From Anaerolineales bacterium (GTDB lineage Bacteria > Chloroflexota > Anaerolineae > Anaerolineales > Villigracilaceae): a stretch of DNA of 64,000 bases. Location: contig JACKAV010000003.1 in assembly GCA_020634895.1 (NCBI GenBank), positions 310,001 through 374,000 on the forward strand. Reading direction: 5' to 3'. The notes beneath the pieces were generated by a model. That model saw nothing but the letters and a program-made list of their open reading frames with translations, ran no database searches and had not been told where the DNA came from. The translations under genes were made by a program, and so were the position numbers. Shown one piece after another: positions 32,871 through 40,525 of this stretch. Numbering within the stretch: the first letter of the stretch is position 1; each line of letters starts with the position of its first letter.

Positions 32871-33656
32871 TTATTTTTTTGGAACCCAGGGGAAGAATGC
32901 ACTTGTCTTTGCGATGTATTCTTCGTAGCCCGGTTTGGACTTTGTCAGCGTGCGTTCGAGCATCGCCACGCCGGATACTTTTATCAATAGGAATGTCATC
33001 AACAGCGGACTAAAGAACGTCCACCACGCGCCGTTGGCAAAAGCGAGGAGCCAGAAACCCCACCACTGTGCTGCGTCGCCGAAGTAGTTCGGGTGGCGGG
33101 TGACGCTCCACAGACCGCTTGTCAGTAATTTGCCTTTGTTGGCTGGGTCTTTTTTGAAGCGTGCCAACTGCCAGTCGCCGACGGCTTCGAAGATGAATCC
33201 CACCAGCCAGAGCGCCGCGCCGGTGTAATCGGTACATTCGCATTTGAACGGCGAAGGCGTGGAGGTTTGCGCTGCAACAAGCGGAATGGCGATGATCCAC
33301 AAAAGGACGCCTTGCAGCACGAAGACTTTGAAGAAACTGCGCCACCACCACGCTGAACCGGCTTCCTTCCGCCATTCGGCATAGCGGAAATCTTCGGGTT
33401 TGCCGTGATTGCGCAGATAAAGATGTATGGAGAGACGCAGTCCCCAAATGGTGACCAACGCTCCCAAAAGGATCAGGCGCGTGTTGAGTTGAGTCGAATT
33501 GATCGCAACTGCCGCCCAAAAGGCGATGATGAATCCGGTTCCCCAGAAGATGTCTGCGATGCTTGAGTTTTTGATGATGAGGCTGTAAAGCCACAGCAGA
33601 ATCATCAAGCCGAGGAGCACAAGACCGACGGTGAGCCAGAGGGAGACAAAGGACAT
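32871..33656 (-). CDS. DUF1295 membrane protein (steroid 5-alpha-reductase-like)
   Basis: A 261-residue inner-membrane protein with about six to seven helices. It carries the DUF1295 / isoprenylcysteine-methyltransferase-like C-terminal signature: TSGLWSVTRHPNYFGDAAQWWGFW near residues 180-205 (R-H-P-N-Y-x-G), and a tail with MLERTLTKSKPGYEEYIAKTS. Members are predicted NAD(P)H-binding membrane reductases. The ATG at 33656 is chosen because earlier in-frame starts lie in the upstream regulator gene. It begins four bases after that gene, so it is co-transcribed with the MerR/B12 regulator. A role in carotenoid or terpenoid modification is possible but unproven. Confidence 0.87.
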   Translation of the reverse strand: MSFVSLWLTVGLVLLGLMILLWLYSLIIKNSSIADIFWGTGFIIAFWAAVAINSTQLNTRLILLGALVTIWGLRLSIHLYLRNHGKPEDFRYAEWRKEAGSAWWWRSFFKVFVLQGVLLWIIAIPLVAAQTSTPSPFKCECTDYTGAALWLVGFIFEAVGDWQLARFKKDPANKGKLLTSGLWSVTRHPNYFGDAAQWWGFWLLAFANGAWWTFFSPLLMTFLLIKVSGVAMLERTLTKSKPGYEEYIAKTSAFFPWVPKK

Positions 33657-33660
33657 TTTT

Positions 33661-34980
33661 TTAAGTTCTTTCCAGCGCGTAACTGCGCAGCCATTTTTTG
33701 ATCGGGTCGCCCTGCCCGTTGATGTTCGCATCCACAGCTTGCGAGTAGCCTTCCATAAAATCGACCAGTTCCTGCTTGGGGCGGTCATAGGACTGGAGCA
33801 GCAGTTTCAGCCATTCCATTTCTTCGGAGAGGTGTTCCATATCGCCGAATTGCAGGGCGGCGGAGATGTTATCTCCGAGATATTGAATGCTGGTGTTGAG
33901 TTCTTCCGGGCTGATGGCAAGCGGCGGGATGTGCATCTTGAGCGTGCTCTCGATGTGCGTCCGCTTGGCGTTGAAGCCCTGCATGGCTGTGATGTATTCC
34001 TTCCCGGCGATCTTGAGGTTTTTTTCTGTGGGCTTGGTCTTTAGGAACGCTTCGACTTCCTGTATTGCGCTTTCCAGATCGTTGCCGAGGAATTGACCGG
34101 GGACATAGTCCACGATATCGGGGCGGATATTGAAGATGCGTCCGCCGAATCCAACGCGGATCTTCTGGCTGTTCAGCGATAATGCGACGTGTTGCAGATG
34201 CGCCGCGCTGTTTAACGTCTGTGCGATAAGGATGACGAGATCGGCTCTTACTTTTTGCGCCGTCTCCGCGAAGTGCTCGCTGGGGACGTTCGCGCCGAGA
34301 TAGATGACGTTCAATCCGCGGCGGCGCAGTAGGAGGGCGAACAGCAGGGAGGTGAAGGTATGCCATTCGTTTGGAGGGCATCCCACAAGGACGGTTTGGT
34401 TACGGGTCGGCGCGGGGGATGCACCCAACAGCGCATCCAACCGGCGCATGGCAAGACCGGAAGCGAAATGTTCCTGCTGCACGCTGGCGCGGTTTTCATA
34501 CCAAAGCAAACCGATCTCAGACATTCCTTTTTGCAGAACTTCGATGCAAACTGCTTCGACCGGGAACATGGAAAAGGCGCGGTTCAATGCCTGCTCTGCC
34601 TGCGTTTCGTTGTAGTTCAAACAAGCCGCGATCCAGTCCGTGCGGATGGCATCCAGCGTGGTGTCGGCGGGAACGGTGGGCGCGGTGGTTGTCAGTGTGA
34701 TGAGGCTCGATGGAGCCAGACCAGCCAACGGGTCCGAACCGGAGCCGGTGATCTCGTTCCACAGGTCCACTGCCCGGGAAATGGAAAGTCCCTCTGCCTG
34801 GCGGGCGATCAACCATTTGATCGTCTCGATATCGTACTGCGAATACAGGCGGTGACCGCCCGGCGTGCGCTGCGGCGTGGGCAGACCATAGCGGCGTTCC
34901 CAGGCGCGCAGTGTGTCGGCGGCTAAACCTGTTTCGAGCAATACGGCTTTCAGATTAAAAGCAGGGGATTTGCTGTACAT
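33661..34980 (-). CDS. MerR-family regulator with B12-binding domain, CarH-like photoreceptor
   Basis: A 439-residue transcription factor. The N-terminal MerR winged helix (about 7-75) includes LRAWERRYGLPTPQRTPGGHRLY. A four-helix-bundle/B12-binding pair spans about 105-315. It shows the diagnostic W-x9-EH motif (W, YENRASVQQ, EH) that covers the upper cobalamin face in CarH, and the lower-ligand histidine in CPPNEWHTF where CarH has E/D-x-H. CarH proteins hold adenosylcobalamin, bind DNA as tetramers in the dark and let go in light. About 120 extra helical residues at the C-terminus (about 320-439) are not part of standard CarH (about 285-300 residues). It is the second gene after crtI and faces an operator-like region at 36563-36644. 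Confidence 0.88.
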   Translation of the reverse strand: MYSKSPAFNLKAVLLETGLAADTLRAWERRYGLPTPQRTPGGHRLYSQYDIETIKWLIARQAEGLSISRAVDLWNEITGSGSDPLAGLAPSSLITLTTTAPTVPADTTLDAIRTDWIAACLNYNETQAEQALNRAFSMFPVEAVCIEVLQKGMSEIGLLWYENRASVQQEHFASGLAMRRLDALLGASPAPTRNQTVLVGCPPNEWHTFTSLLFALLLRRRGLNVIYLGANVPSEHFAETAQKVRADLVILIAQTLNSAAHLQHVALSLNSQKIRVGFGGRIFNIRPDIVDYVPGQFLGNDLESAIQEVEAFLKTKPTEKNLKIAGKEYITAMQGFNAKRTHIESTLKMHIPPLAISPEELNTSIQYLGDNISAALQFGDMEHLSEEMEWLKLLLQSYDRPKQELVDFMEGYSQAVDANINGQGDPIKKWLRSYALERT

Positions 34981-34993
34981 GGGGCTTCCTCGG

Positions 34994-36520
34994 TTATGCT
35001 GGATTTAAGGTGGCTTTGGACACCTTTTGCACAGCTATTGTACCCTTTTCTTTAAGAATTCGTTCGGTTGTGAGGCGAGCAGAAAGCAACACGATGGGAA
35101 GTCCAGTTCCCGGGTGGGTGGATGCTCCAGCGAAGTACATATTTTTGTACTTGGCGTGACGGTTCTGCGGGCGGAGATATCCAACCTGCCAGAAGTTGTG
35201 ACTGAGCCCGAACGCGGCTCCCTTTTCGAGGTTGAAGCGGTTCTTCCAGTCTTTGGGCTGGTACACCACTTCGAACTTGATGTGCTCTTTGAGGTCGGTG
35301 ACGCCCATCTCTTTGGCGAGGCGGGTGAAGACAGTCTCTCGCGCGCGGTTGACGAGGGCATCCCAATCCTGTTTGGAGCGCGCGTCGAGGTGACCGACCG
35401 GCACGAGGACGTAAAGCGTTTCCTGTCCTTCGGGAGCGGCGGCGGGGTCCGTCCGCGCGGGCGCATGGACGTAGAACGACGGCACTTCGGGCAGTGTGTG
35501 GTCTTCGAATATCTGATCGAAGGACGCTTTGTAATCGCCGCCGAGGAAGACGTTGTGATGGGCGATCTGCGGATATTGCTTGTCCACGCCCCAGTAGAAC
35601 ATGATGGTGGAGCAGGTGTAGAGCTTGTTTTCGAGCTTTTCAGCTTCGGCGGCGTCGGGCAGGAGTTCCTTGTAGATGTACGGCAGGTCCGCGTTGCCGA
35701 CGAAAATATCGGCGGAGTAGGTCTTTCCGTCCGCGGTTTCTGCGCCGACAACCTTTGAACCTTCAACCTGTAACTTTTTCACCGGCGAGTTGTAAACGAA
35801 TTTGACGCCAAGCTTCTCAGCGACTTTGGTCAGCGCTTGAATCCCAGCGTACATGCCGCCCATCGGGTACCAGACGCCTTCCGCCAACTCCGTATATTGC
35901 AGCAGGGAGTAGGTGGCGGGCGCGTCGTACGGGCTCAACCCCAAGTACATATTCTGGAAGGTAAAGGCAGCCTTCAAGCGTTCATCCTTGAAGAAGCGGC
36001 TGGTGTTGGTGTAGTGCTTTTGCAGCGCTTTGAGGTTGAAGATCAGCGGCAGGTTCTTCAGGCTGAAATATTCGAAAATATTATAGAAGTTGCGCCCAAC
36101 GAATTTTTCGAGCGAAATCTTGTAGTGTTTCGCGCCTTCGGCGATATAGCCGAGAAAACCGGTAAACGCGGATTTATCGACGGCTTCGAGCTGCCTCTGC
36201 ATATCGCCGATGTCAGAAGTCAACTGCAACTGCAAGCCGTCCTCAAAATGGACTTTATAGGTTGGGTCGATGCGGCGCAGGTCGAGGTGGTCGCTTAGGT
36301 TTTCGCCGAGAGAGGCAAAGGTTTCTTCCCAAACCTCGGGCATGAGAAACAGTGTCGGTCCAATATCGAAGCGGTGTCCGTCGCGGACGATCTGGTTGCA
36401 GCGTCCGCCGGGGGTGTCGTTCTTTTCCAGCACGGTCACGTCATATCCGTTTTTAGCGAGGCGGGCGGCGGTGGCAATTCCGCCAATTCCGGCGCCGATC
36501 ACAAGAGCGGTAGGTTTCAT
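34994..36520 (-). CDS. crtI: Phytoene desaturase CrtI
   Basis: A flavoenzyme of 508 residues that desaturates phytoene to lycopene or neurosporene. The N-terminal FAD fold is GAGIGGIATAARLAKNGYDVTVLEKN, with DTPGGRCNQIVRDGHRFDIG next (about 7-52). The bacterial CrtI C-terminal signature is present as YFAGASTHPGTGLPIVLLSA (about 465-485). GGAG lies just upstream of the ATG. It is the first gene of the minus-strand carotenoid operon and is transcribed divergently from crtB from a shared 180-base control region. Confidence 0.95.
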   Translation of the reverse strand: MKPTALVIGAGIGGIATAARLAKNGYDVTVLEKNDTPGGRCNQIVRDGHRFDIGPTLFLMPEVWEETFASLGENLSDHLDLRRIDPTYKVHFEDGLQLQLTSDIGDMQRQLEAVDKSAFTGFLGYIAEGAKHYKISLEKFVGRNFYNIFEYFSLKNLPLIFNLKALQKHYTNTSRFFKDERLKAAFTFQNMYLGLSPYDAPATYSLLQYTELAEGVWYPMGGMYAGIQALTKVAEKLGVKFVYNSPVKKLQVEGSKVVGAETADGKTYSADIFVGNADLPYIYKELLPDAAEAEKLENKLYTCSTIMFYWGVDKQYPQIAHHNVFLGGDYKASFDQIFEDHTLPEVPSFYVHAPARTDPAAAPEGQETLYVLVPVGHLDARSKQDWDALVNRARETVFTRLAKEMGVTDLKEHIKFEVVYQPKDWKNRFNLEKGAAFGLSHNFWQVGYLRPQNRHAKYKNMYFAGASTHPGTGLPIVLLSARLTTERILKEKGTIAVQKVSKATLNPA

Positions 36521-36562
36521 GAATTTCTCCTTGATTTGCCTTCGAATTTGAAGGGTGAGTGT

Positions 36563-36590
36563 ATTTTACTATTTGTCTATTATTTGTCAA
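36563..36590 (-). promoter_or_regulatory. crtI promoter with CarH-type 11-bp repeats
   Basis: On the minus strand, TTGACA (36590-36585) and TAAAAT (36568-36563) are 16 bases apart. Two 11-base units, CTTGACAAATA (36591-36581) and ATAGACAAATA (36580-36570), stand in exact tandem and both fit nTnnACA, the direct-repeat unit described for CarH operators. A bound regulator would cover the -35 box and spacer. Confidence 0.75.
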
Positions 36591-36625
36591 GGTTTTATAC
36601 AAGTCTTTGCAAAACCTTGACAAAT
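36582..36625. promoter_or_regulatory. 15-bp inverted repeat in the crtI-crtB control region
   Basis: ATTTGTCAAGGTTTT (36582-36596) and AAAACCTTGACAAAT (36611-36625) are perfect inverted copies 14 bases apart. Each arm contains the TTGACA -35 box of one of the two divergent promoters, so one protein assembly here could control both directions. Confidence 0.8.
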
Positions 36626-36644
36626 ATGACAATTCCCGTAAAAT
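36617..36644 (+). promoter_or_regulatory. crtB promoter
   Basis: TTGACA (36617-36622) and TAAAAT (36639-36644) are separated by 16 bases, the same boxes and spacing as the crtI promoter on the other strand. The expected start point is about 50 bases before the crtB ATG. The -35 box lies in the right arm of the inverted repeat and in a CTTGACAAATA unit (36616-36626). Confidence 0.8.
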
Positions 36645-36700
36645 TCAGAAATCAAGGATATTTTCTATTTTCGTTCAGACAATTAAGAGGAGAGAATCAC

Positions 36701-37648
36701 ATGCAAGCACATGCTAATTGGGAGCACCATTTACTTTCCCTTGCCGGACATATCCCTCATCCTTCCACCCGCCCGTTCTTTTCGTATTGGGCTGGAGATG
36801 CCGACCTTCGCAAAGCCTATCAACAAGCCGAGGTAATTACCGCCAAACACAGCAAATCTTTTTCGCTGGCTTCCGGTTTGCTGCCGGAGGAAAAACGCTC
36901 GGCGGTCCGCGCCTTGTATGCCTTTTGCCGTACTGTGGATGATATTGTGGACGAGGTCGAAGCGAAAAAAGACCGCGACTTCGAATTGGATTACTGGCGC
37001 ACCGTGGTTCAAACCGCCTCAACCTCGACCGATGACCTGGTCGCTACAGCCTGGGCGGATACTCTCGTCCGATACCATATTCCCCGACACTACGCCTTGC
37101 AGTTGATCGACGGCGTTGCCCGTGACCTCTCCCAGACCCGCTACCAAACCTTCGATGACCTTGCCACTTATTGTTATGGCGTTGCCTCCACTGTCGGATT
37201 AATGAGCATGTACATTGTCGGTTTCAAGAATGATAAAGCCGTTCCATACGCCATCAAACTCGGCGTAGCCCTGCAAATGACCAACATCCTGCGTGATGTG
37301 GGCGAGGACTATCGCAACGGTCGCCTGTACCTGCCGCGCGAAGAACTCATCACCTACGGCATCCGTGAAGAGGATATCGCTGCTGGGCGCGTGACCGATA
37401 ACTGGCGTCAATTCATGAAATTCCAGATCGAGCGGACACGCCAACTCTATGAAGAATCATGGGCGGGCGTGAAACTGCTCGAGCGCGAGGGTCAGCTTGC
37501 CATTGGCGCGGCATCCGTTTTCTACAGCGGCATCCTCGAAGATATCGAAAAGCACGATTATGACGTCTTCTCCCGCCGCGCTTCATTGGGAGCCTTTGGC
37601 AAACTTCGCAAGATTCCTTCCCTGTGGTGGAAGCTCAAGACTCACTAA
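36701..37648 (+). CDS. crtB: Phytoene synthase CrtB
   Basis: Condenses two geranylgeranyl diphosphates to phytoene, the first committed step of carotenoid synthesis. It has 315 residues. The squalene/phytoene synthase motifs are intact: YAFCRTVDDIVDE (first aspartate-rich region, about 70-82), then YCYGVASTVG (about 160-170) and the second aspartate region NILRDVGEDYRNGRLYLP (about 195-212). AGAGGAGA precedes the ATG at 36701. The open frame extends upstream through the promoter, but that part is non-coding. It is monocistronic and divergent from crtI. No geranylgeranyl diphosphate synthase gene is present in the window. Confidence 0.94.
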   Translation: MQAHANWEHHLLSLAGHIPHPSTRPFFSYWAGDADLRKAYQQAEVITAKHSKSFSLASGLLPEEKRSAVRALYAFCRTVDDIVDEVEAKKDRDFELDYWRTVVQTASTSTDDLVATAWADTLVRYHIPRHYALQLIDGVARDLSQTRYQTFDDLATYCYGVASTVGLMSMYIVGFKNDKAVPYAIKLGVALQMTNILRDVGEDYRNGRLYLPREELITYGIREEDIAAGRVTDNWRQFMKFQIERTRQLYEESWAGVKLLEREGQLAIGAASVFYSGILEDIEKHDYDVFSRRASLGAFGKLRKIPSLWWKLKTH

Positions 37649-37762
37649 ACTCGTTTATCATCTCCTTTGTGTGTGCAAGGGCATGACCGATTCGGTTGTG
37701 CCCTTGCTTTTTTAACCTGAGTTGCCACTTTCCTGTAGATTTTCTCGGTTTCTCGTCAAAAA

Positions 37763-37836
37763 CCCTCACCCTGCCCTCTCCCACCGTGAGAGGGGGAAAT
37801 CATCCCTTTTGAAAATAGCCTTGATTGGGGTGAGGG
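37763..37836 (+). repeat. Imperfect inverted-repeat element (CCCTCACCC...GGGTGAGGG)
   Basis: Terminal arms CCCTCACCC (37763-37771) and GGGTGAGGG (37828-37836) enclose a second stem of the CCTCTC/GAGAGG type. It is a non-coding intergenic element related in style to the one at 12029-12078. The rest of the gap 37649-37935 shows no gene. Confidence 0.55.
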
Positions 37837-37923
37837 AAAATTCTTGAATTCAAGGTAATGTCTTGAGTTATTTATAGAATTGGATAGCTTGCAAAGCGAT
37901 CATTTATCGTCCGCTTCTTTTGA

Positions 37924-37929
37924 TATACT
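37924..37929 (+). promoter_or_regulatory. -10-like box six bases before a GTG start
   Basis: TATACT ends six bases before the GTG at 37936, with no ribosome-binding site. This is one of five such arrangements in the window. Confidence 0.4.
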
Positions 37930-37935
37930 TGCCGC

Positions 37936-38613
37936 GTGAGAAAAAGCGCAATATTTCTCTGCCTGATTCTTATTTGTTGTATAAACTTTACCGAAACCAA
38001 CACGGAGAATGAAATGAGCGTTCGTTACCTGGCGCTGGGAGATTCCTATACCATCGGCGAGAGTGTGCGGGAAGCGGATCGGTTTCCCAGCCAGCTTACT
38101 GCCCTGCTCGTCAGAGAGGGATTGCCGACCGAAGTCAGCATCGTTGCCCGAACCGGTTGGACGACAGATGAACTTTGGCAGGGGATCCAATCCCGCTCCC
38201 TCGAGCCGCCGTATGATCTGGTTTCACTTTTGATCGGGGTCAATAACCAATATCGCGGATACGACATCAACGAATATCGCGAAAGCTTCAAATTCCTGCT
38301 CGGTAAAGCCATTGAATATTCAGGCGGTGACCCAGACCGCGTTATCGTCTTTTCCATTCCAGATTGGGGCGTTACGCCTTTTGCCTCTGGAAGAGATGAA
38401 GCCAAAATAGCCTCCGAGATCGACGCGTTCAACCTCGTCAACTTTGAAGAGACTGAGAAAACCGGCGCACATTATGTGGATATTACGCCTGTATCGCGCA
38501 GGGCAAAGAACGACGATTCGTTGATCGCGCCCGATGGTTTGCATCCCTCCGGCGCGATGTATGCTGAATGGGCAAACCGCGCCCTGCCCATTGCACTCGA
38601 TATCTTGAAGTAG
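37936..38613 (+). CDS. SGNH/GDSL family hydrolase
   Basis: An esterase/lipase-like hydrolase of 225 residues. SGNH blocks: GDSYT (block I, catalytic Ser, about 36-40), GVNNQ (block III, Asn) and DGLHPS (block V, Asp and His, about 201-206). The start is ambiguous. The GTG at 37936 gives a short hydrophobic N-terminus with Cys residues (a weak export signal) and has a -10-like box before it. The ATG at 38014 (MSVRYLALG) has a GGAG nearby and would give a cytoplasmic enzyme of 199 residues. I favour the longer form slightly. The substrate is unknown. Confidence 0.85.
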   Translation: MRKSAIFLCLILICCINFTETNTENEMSVRYLALGDSYTIGESVREADRFPSQLTALLVREGLPTEVSIVARTGWTTDELWQGIQSRSLEPPYDLVSLLIGVNNQYRGYDINEYRESFKFLLGKAIEYSGGDPDRVIVFSIPDWGVTPFASGRDEAKIASEIDAFNLVNFEETEKTGAHYVDITPVSRRAKNDDSLIAPDGLHPSGAMYAEWANRALPIALDILK

Positions 38614-38643
38614 AATAAACACAGAAGACCAAACGGAGATTCA

Positions 38644-39048
38644 ATGCCTGCTATTAAAGCCATCAATCATGTTGCAGTTGTAGTGGATGACATGGACAAA
38701 TCCCTCGCGTTCTGGCGCGATGCGCTGGGAATCGAACTGCACGAACTGCGCGATGTCCCTGCGGAACAGTCGCAGGTGGCATTTCTTCCGCTGGCTGGCG
38801 CCGAGGTGGAATTGGTCATGCCGACCACGGATGATTCTGGCATCGCCAAATATCTCGCCAAACGCGGACCCGGCATGCATCATCTCTGTCTCGAAGTGGA
38901 TGATATCGAAGGCATGATGAACGAGTTAAAGGCAAGGAATATCCGTCTTATCAATGAAGAACCCCGCACCGCTGCGGATGGAAAAAAGTACGCGTTCGTT
39001 CACCCTGAATCCACGGGCGGCGTGTTGGTGGAGTTGTATCAGATCTAA
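38644..39048 (+). CDS. mce: Methylmalonyl-CoA epimerase
   Basis: Interconverts (2R)- and (2S)-methylmalonyl-CoA in propionate/odd-chain metabolism. It has 134 residues, the normal family length. Two vicinal-oxygen-chelate motifs are visible: the start INHVAVVVDDMDKSLAFWRDALG with a metal-ligand His, and GPGMHHLCLEVDDIEG with a second His, plus the final glutamate in GVLVELYQI. GGAG precedes the ATG. Methylmalonyl-CoA mutase is not in the window. The next gene starts on the base after this stop codon. Confidence 0.92.
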   Translation: MPAIKAINHVAVVVDDMDKSLAFWRDALGIELHELRDVPAEQSQVAFLPLAGAEVELVMPTTDDSGIAKYLAKRGPGMHHLCLEVDDIEGMMNELKARNIRLINEEPRTAADGKKYAFVHPESTGGVLVELYQI

Positions 39049-40503
39049 ATGTCAGCAAATGTAGAAACGATTCTGGCGGAGGAGTGCGGTCTTGTTAAAG
39101 ACCGCTTGACCATTGTGGGCGTTTCAGGCGGACCCGACAGCCTGTGCCTGATGGAAACCATGCGGCAGGCGGGGTATCCGCTGTTGGTCGCGTATTTCGA
39201 CCATCACCTTCGACCTGAATCCACAACGGATGCGCGCATGGTCGAGAAGACCGCCTCGCGCCTGATGCTAGCCTGTGTCATCGATGGCATGGATGTGCGC
39301 GCTTATGCCGATGAAAAGAAACTATCCATTGAAGATGCGGCGCGCACCCTGCGTTACCGCTTCCTGTTCGACCTTGCCCGCAGACAGAAGGCTCAAGCTG
39401 TGGCGGTCGGTCATACCGCCGACGACCAGGTGGAAACCGTCCTGATGCACTTTTTGAGAGGCAGCGGCATTTCTGGTTTGAAGGGCATGTCCTATCGTTC
39501 GGTGATCAAATCGTTCGATCCGGATATTCCAGTAGTTCGTCCGCTCCTTGATCTGTGGCGTGAGGAAACAGTTTTGTACTGCTCCATAAATGGGCTTCGT
39601 CCGCGTTATGACTCGAGCAACGATGCCTTGAATTTCCAGCGCAACCGCATCCGTCATCTCCTGATCCCCACGCTTGAAATGTATAATCCGAAATTCCGCG
39701 AGACTGTTCAGCGCATGTCCCATTCGCTGAAGGACGACTATTTCTTTATGATGGAAACGATGGAACAGGCTTGGGGGGAAGTGGTCGTTTCGGCAAATAA
39801 AGAGATCGTCACATTCGATGTTCCGCGTTTGGATAACCTTCCGCTCGGACTCCAACGCAACCTGATCAAACACGCCATGCAGTCGCTTCACCCCGGGGTG
39901 GATATCGGCTACCAAACCCTGAAACGCGCCACCGATTTTATTCAGCTCACTTCCAATTCGCCCTGGGTGGATCTGAAAGGCGGGCTGCGTTTGTACCGCG
40001 AAGCCGGCATGATGCACGTCTGCGCCCCGCACGCGGAACTTCCCTTCGACCGCTGGCCCCAAATGGAAGATGAGAATATTGTCTCGCTCGAATTGGGCGG
40101 ACTAGTCTCCCTTGCCGGTGGGTGGAAGATTACCTGCGAGCGCTGGCGGCTCCCGGCTTTGGCGAAGGAAGAGGCTGAAGAAAACGAGGACCCGTTCCAG
40201 GTCTGGTTGGATGCGGCGGAGCTTCCCGAAAAATTCGAGCTGCGTACCCGTCATCACGGCGATCATTTTTGTCCGCTCGGCATGGACGGTCATTCGCAAA
40301 AGCTGTCAGATTTCTTTGTCAACGAAAAACTCCCGCAGCGCGCGCGGAATCACTGGCCCCTGCTTTGTGCCGGTGACGAGATCATTTGGGTGCCGGGTTT
40401 CCGACCGTCTCACCGTCACCGTCTGAAGGCGACTACCAGCGAGATCCTTTATTTCTCTGTGCAGCACCCACCCGAAAAGACAGAAGAAAATCCCCTGCCA
40501 TAA
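39049..40503 (+). CDS. tilS: tRNA(Ile)-lysidine synthase TilS
   Basis: Attaches lysine to C34 of the CAU-anticodon isoleucine tRNA so that it reads AUA. It has 484 residues. The N-type ATP-pyrophosphatase P-loop is VSGGPDSLCL (about 25-34), with FDHHLRPES (about 48-56) and GHTADDQVETVLMHFLRG (about 120-138) following, and NFQRNRIRHLLIP. The C-terminal TilS substrate-binding domain includes FRPSHRHRLK near the end. It abuts the mce stop directly, so the two are probably co-transcribed. A strong terminator overlaps its last codons. Confidence 0.93.
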   Translation: MSANVETILAEECGLVKDRLTIVGVSGGPDSLCLMETMRQAGYPLLVAYFDHHLRPESTTDARMVEKTASRLMLACVIDGMDVRAYADEKKLSIEDAARTLRYRFLFDLARRQKAQAVAVGHTADDQVETVLMHFLRGSGISGLKGMSYRSVIKSFDPDIPVVRPLLDLWREETVLYCSINGLRPRYDSSNDALNFQRNRIRHLLIPTLEMYNPKFRETVQRMSHSLKDDYFFMMETMEQAWGEVVVSANKEIVTFDVPRLDNLPLGLQRNLIKHAMQSLHPGVDIGYQTLKRATDFIQLTSNSPWVDLKGGLRLYREAGMMHVCAPHAELPFDRWPQMEDENIVSLELGGLVSLAGGWKITCERWRLPALAKEEAEENEDPFQVWLDAAELPEKFELRTRHHGDHFCPLGMDGHSQKLSDFFVNEKLPQRARNHWPLLCAGDEIIWVPGFRPSHRHRLKATTSEILYFSVQHPPEKTEENPLP

Positions 40504-40518
40504 GACAGGGGATTTTTT
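40487..40518 (+). terminator. Rho-independent terminator after tilS
   Basis: AAAATCCCCTG (40487-40497) pairs with CAGGGGATTTT, and the T-run continues to 40518. The stem begins within the last tilS codons. A-rich flanks let it serve the convergent gene at 40526 as well. Confidence 0.88.
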
Positions 40519-40525
40519 GTGTGTT

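Noticed and set aside
36374..36700. Upstream extension of the crtB frame by 109 residues
   Set aside because: It runs through the crtI start and both promoters; the ribosome-binding site and homology start at 36701.
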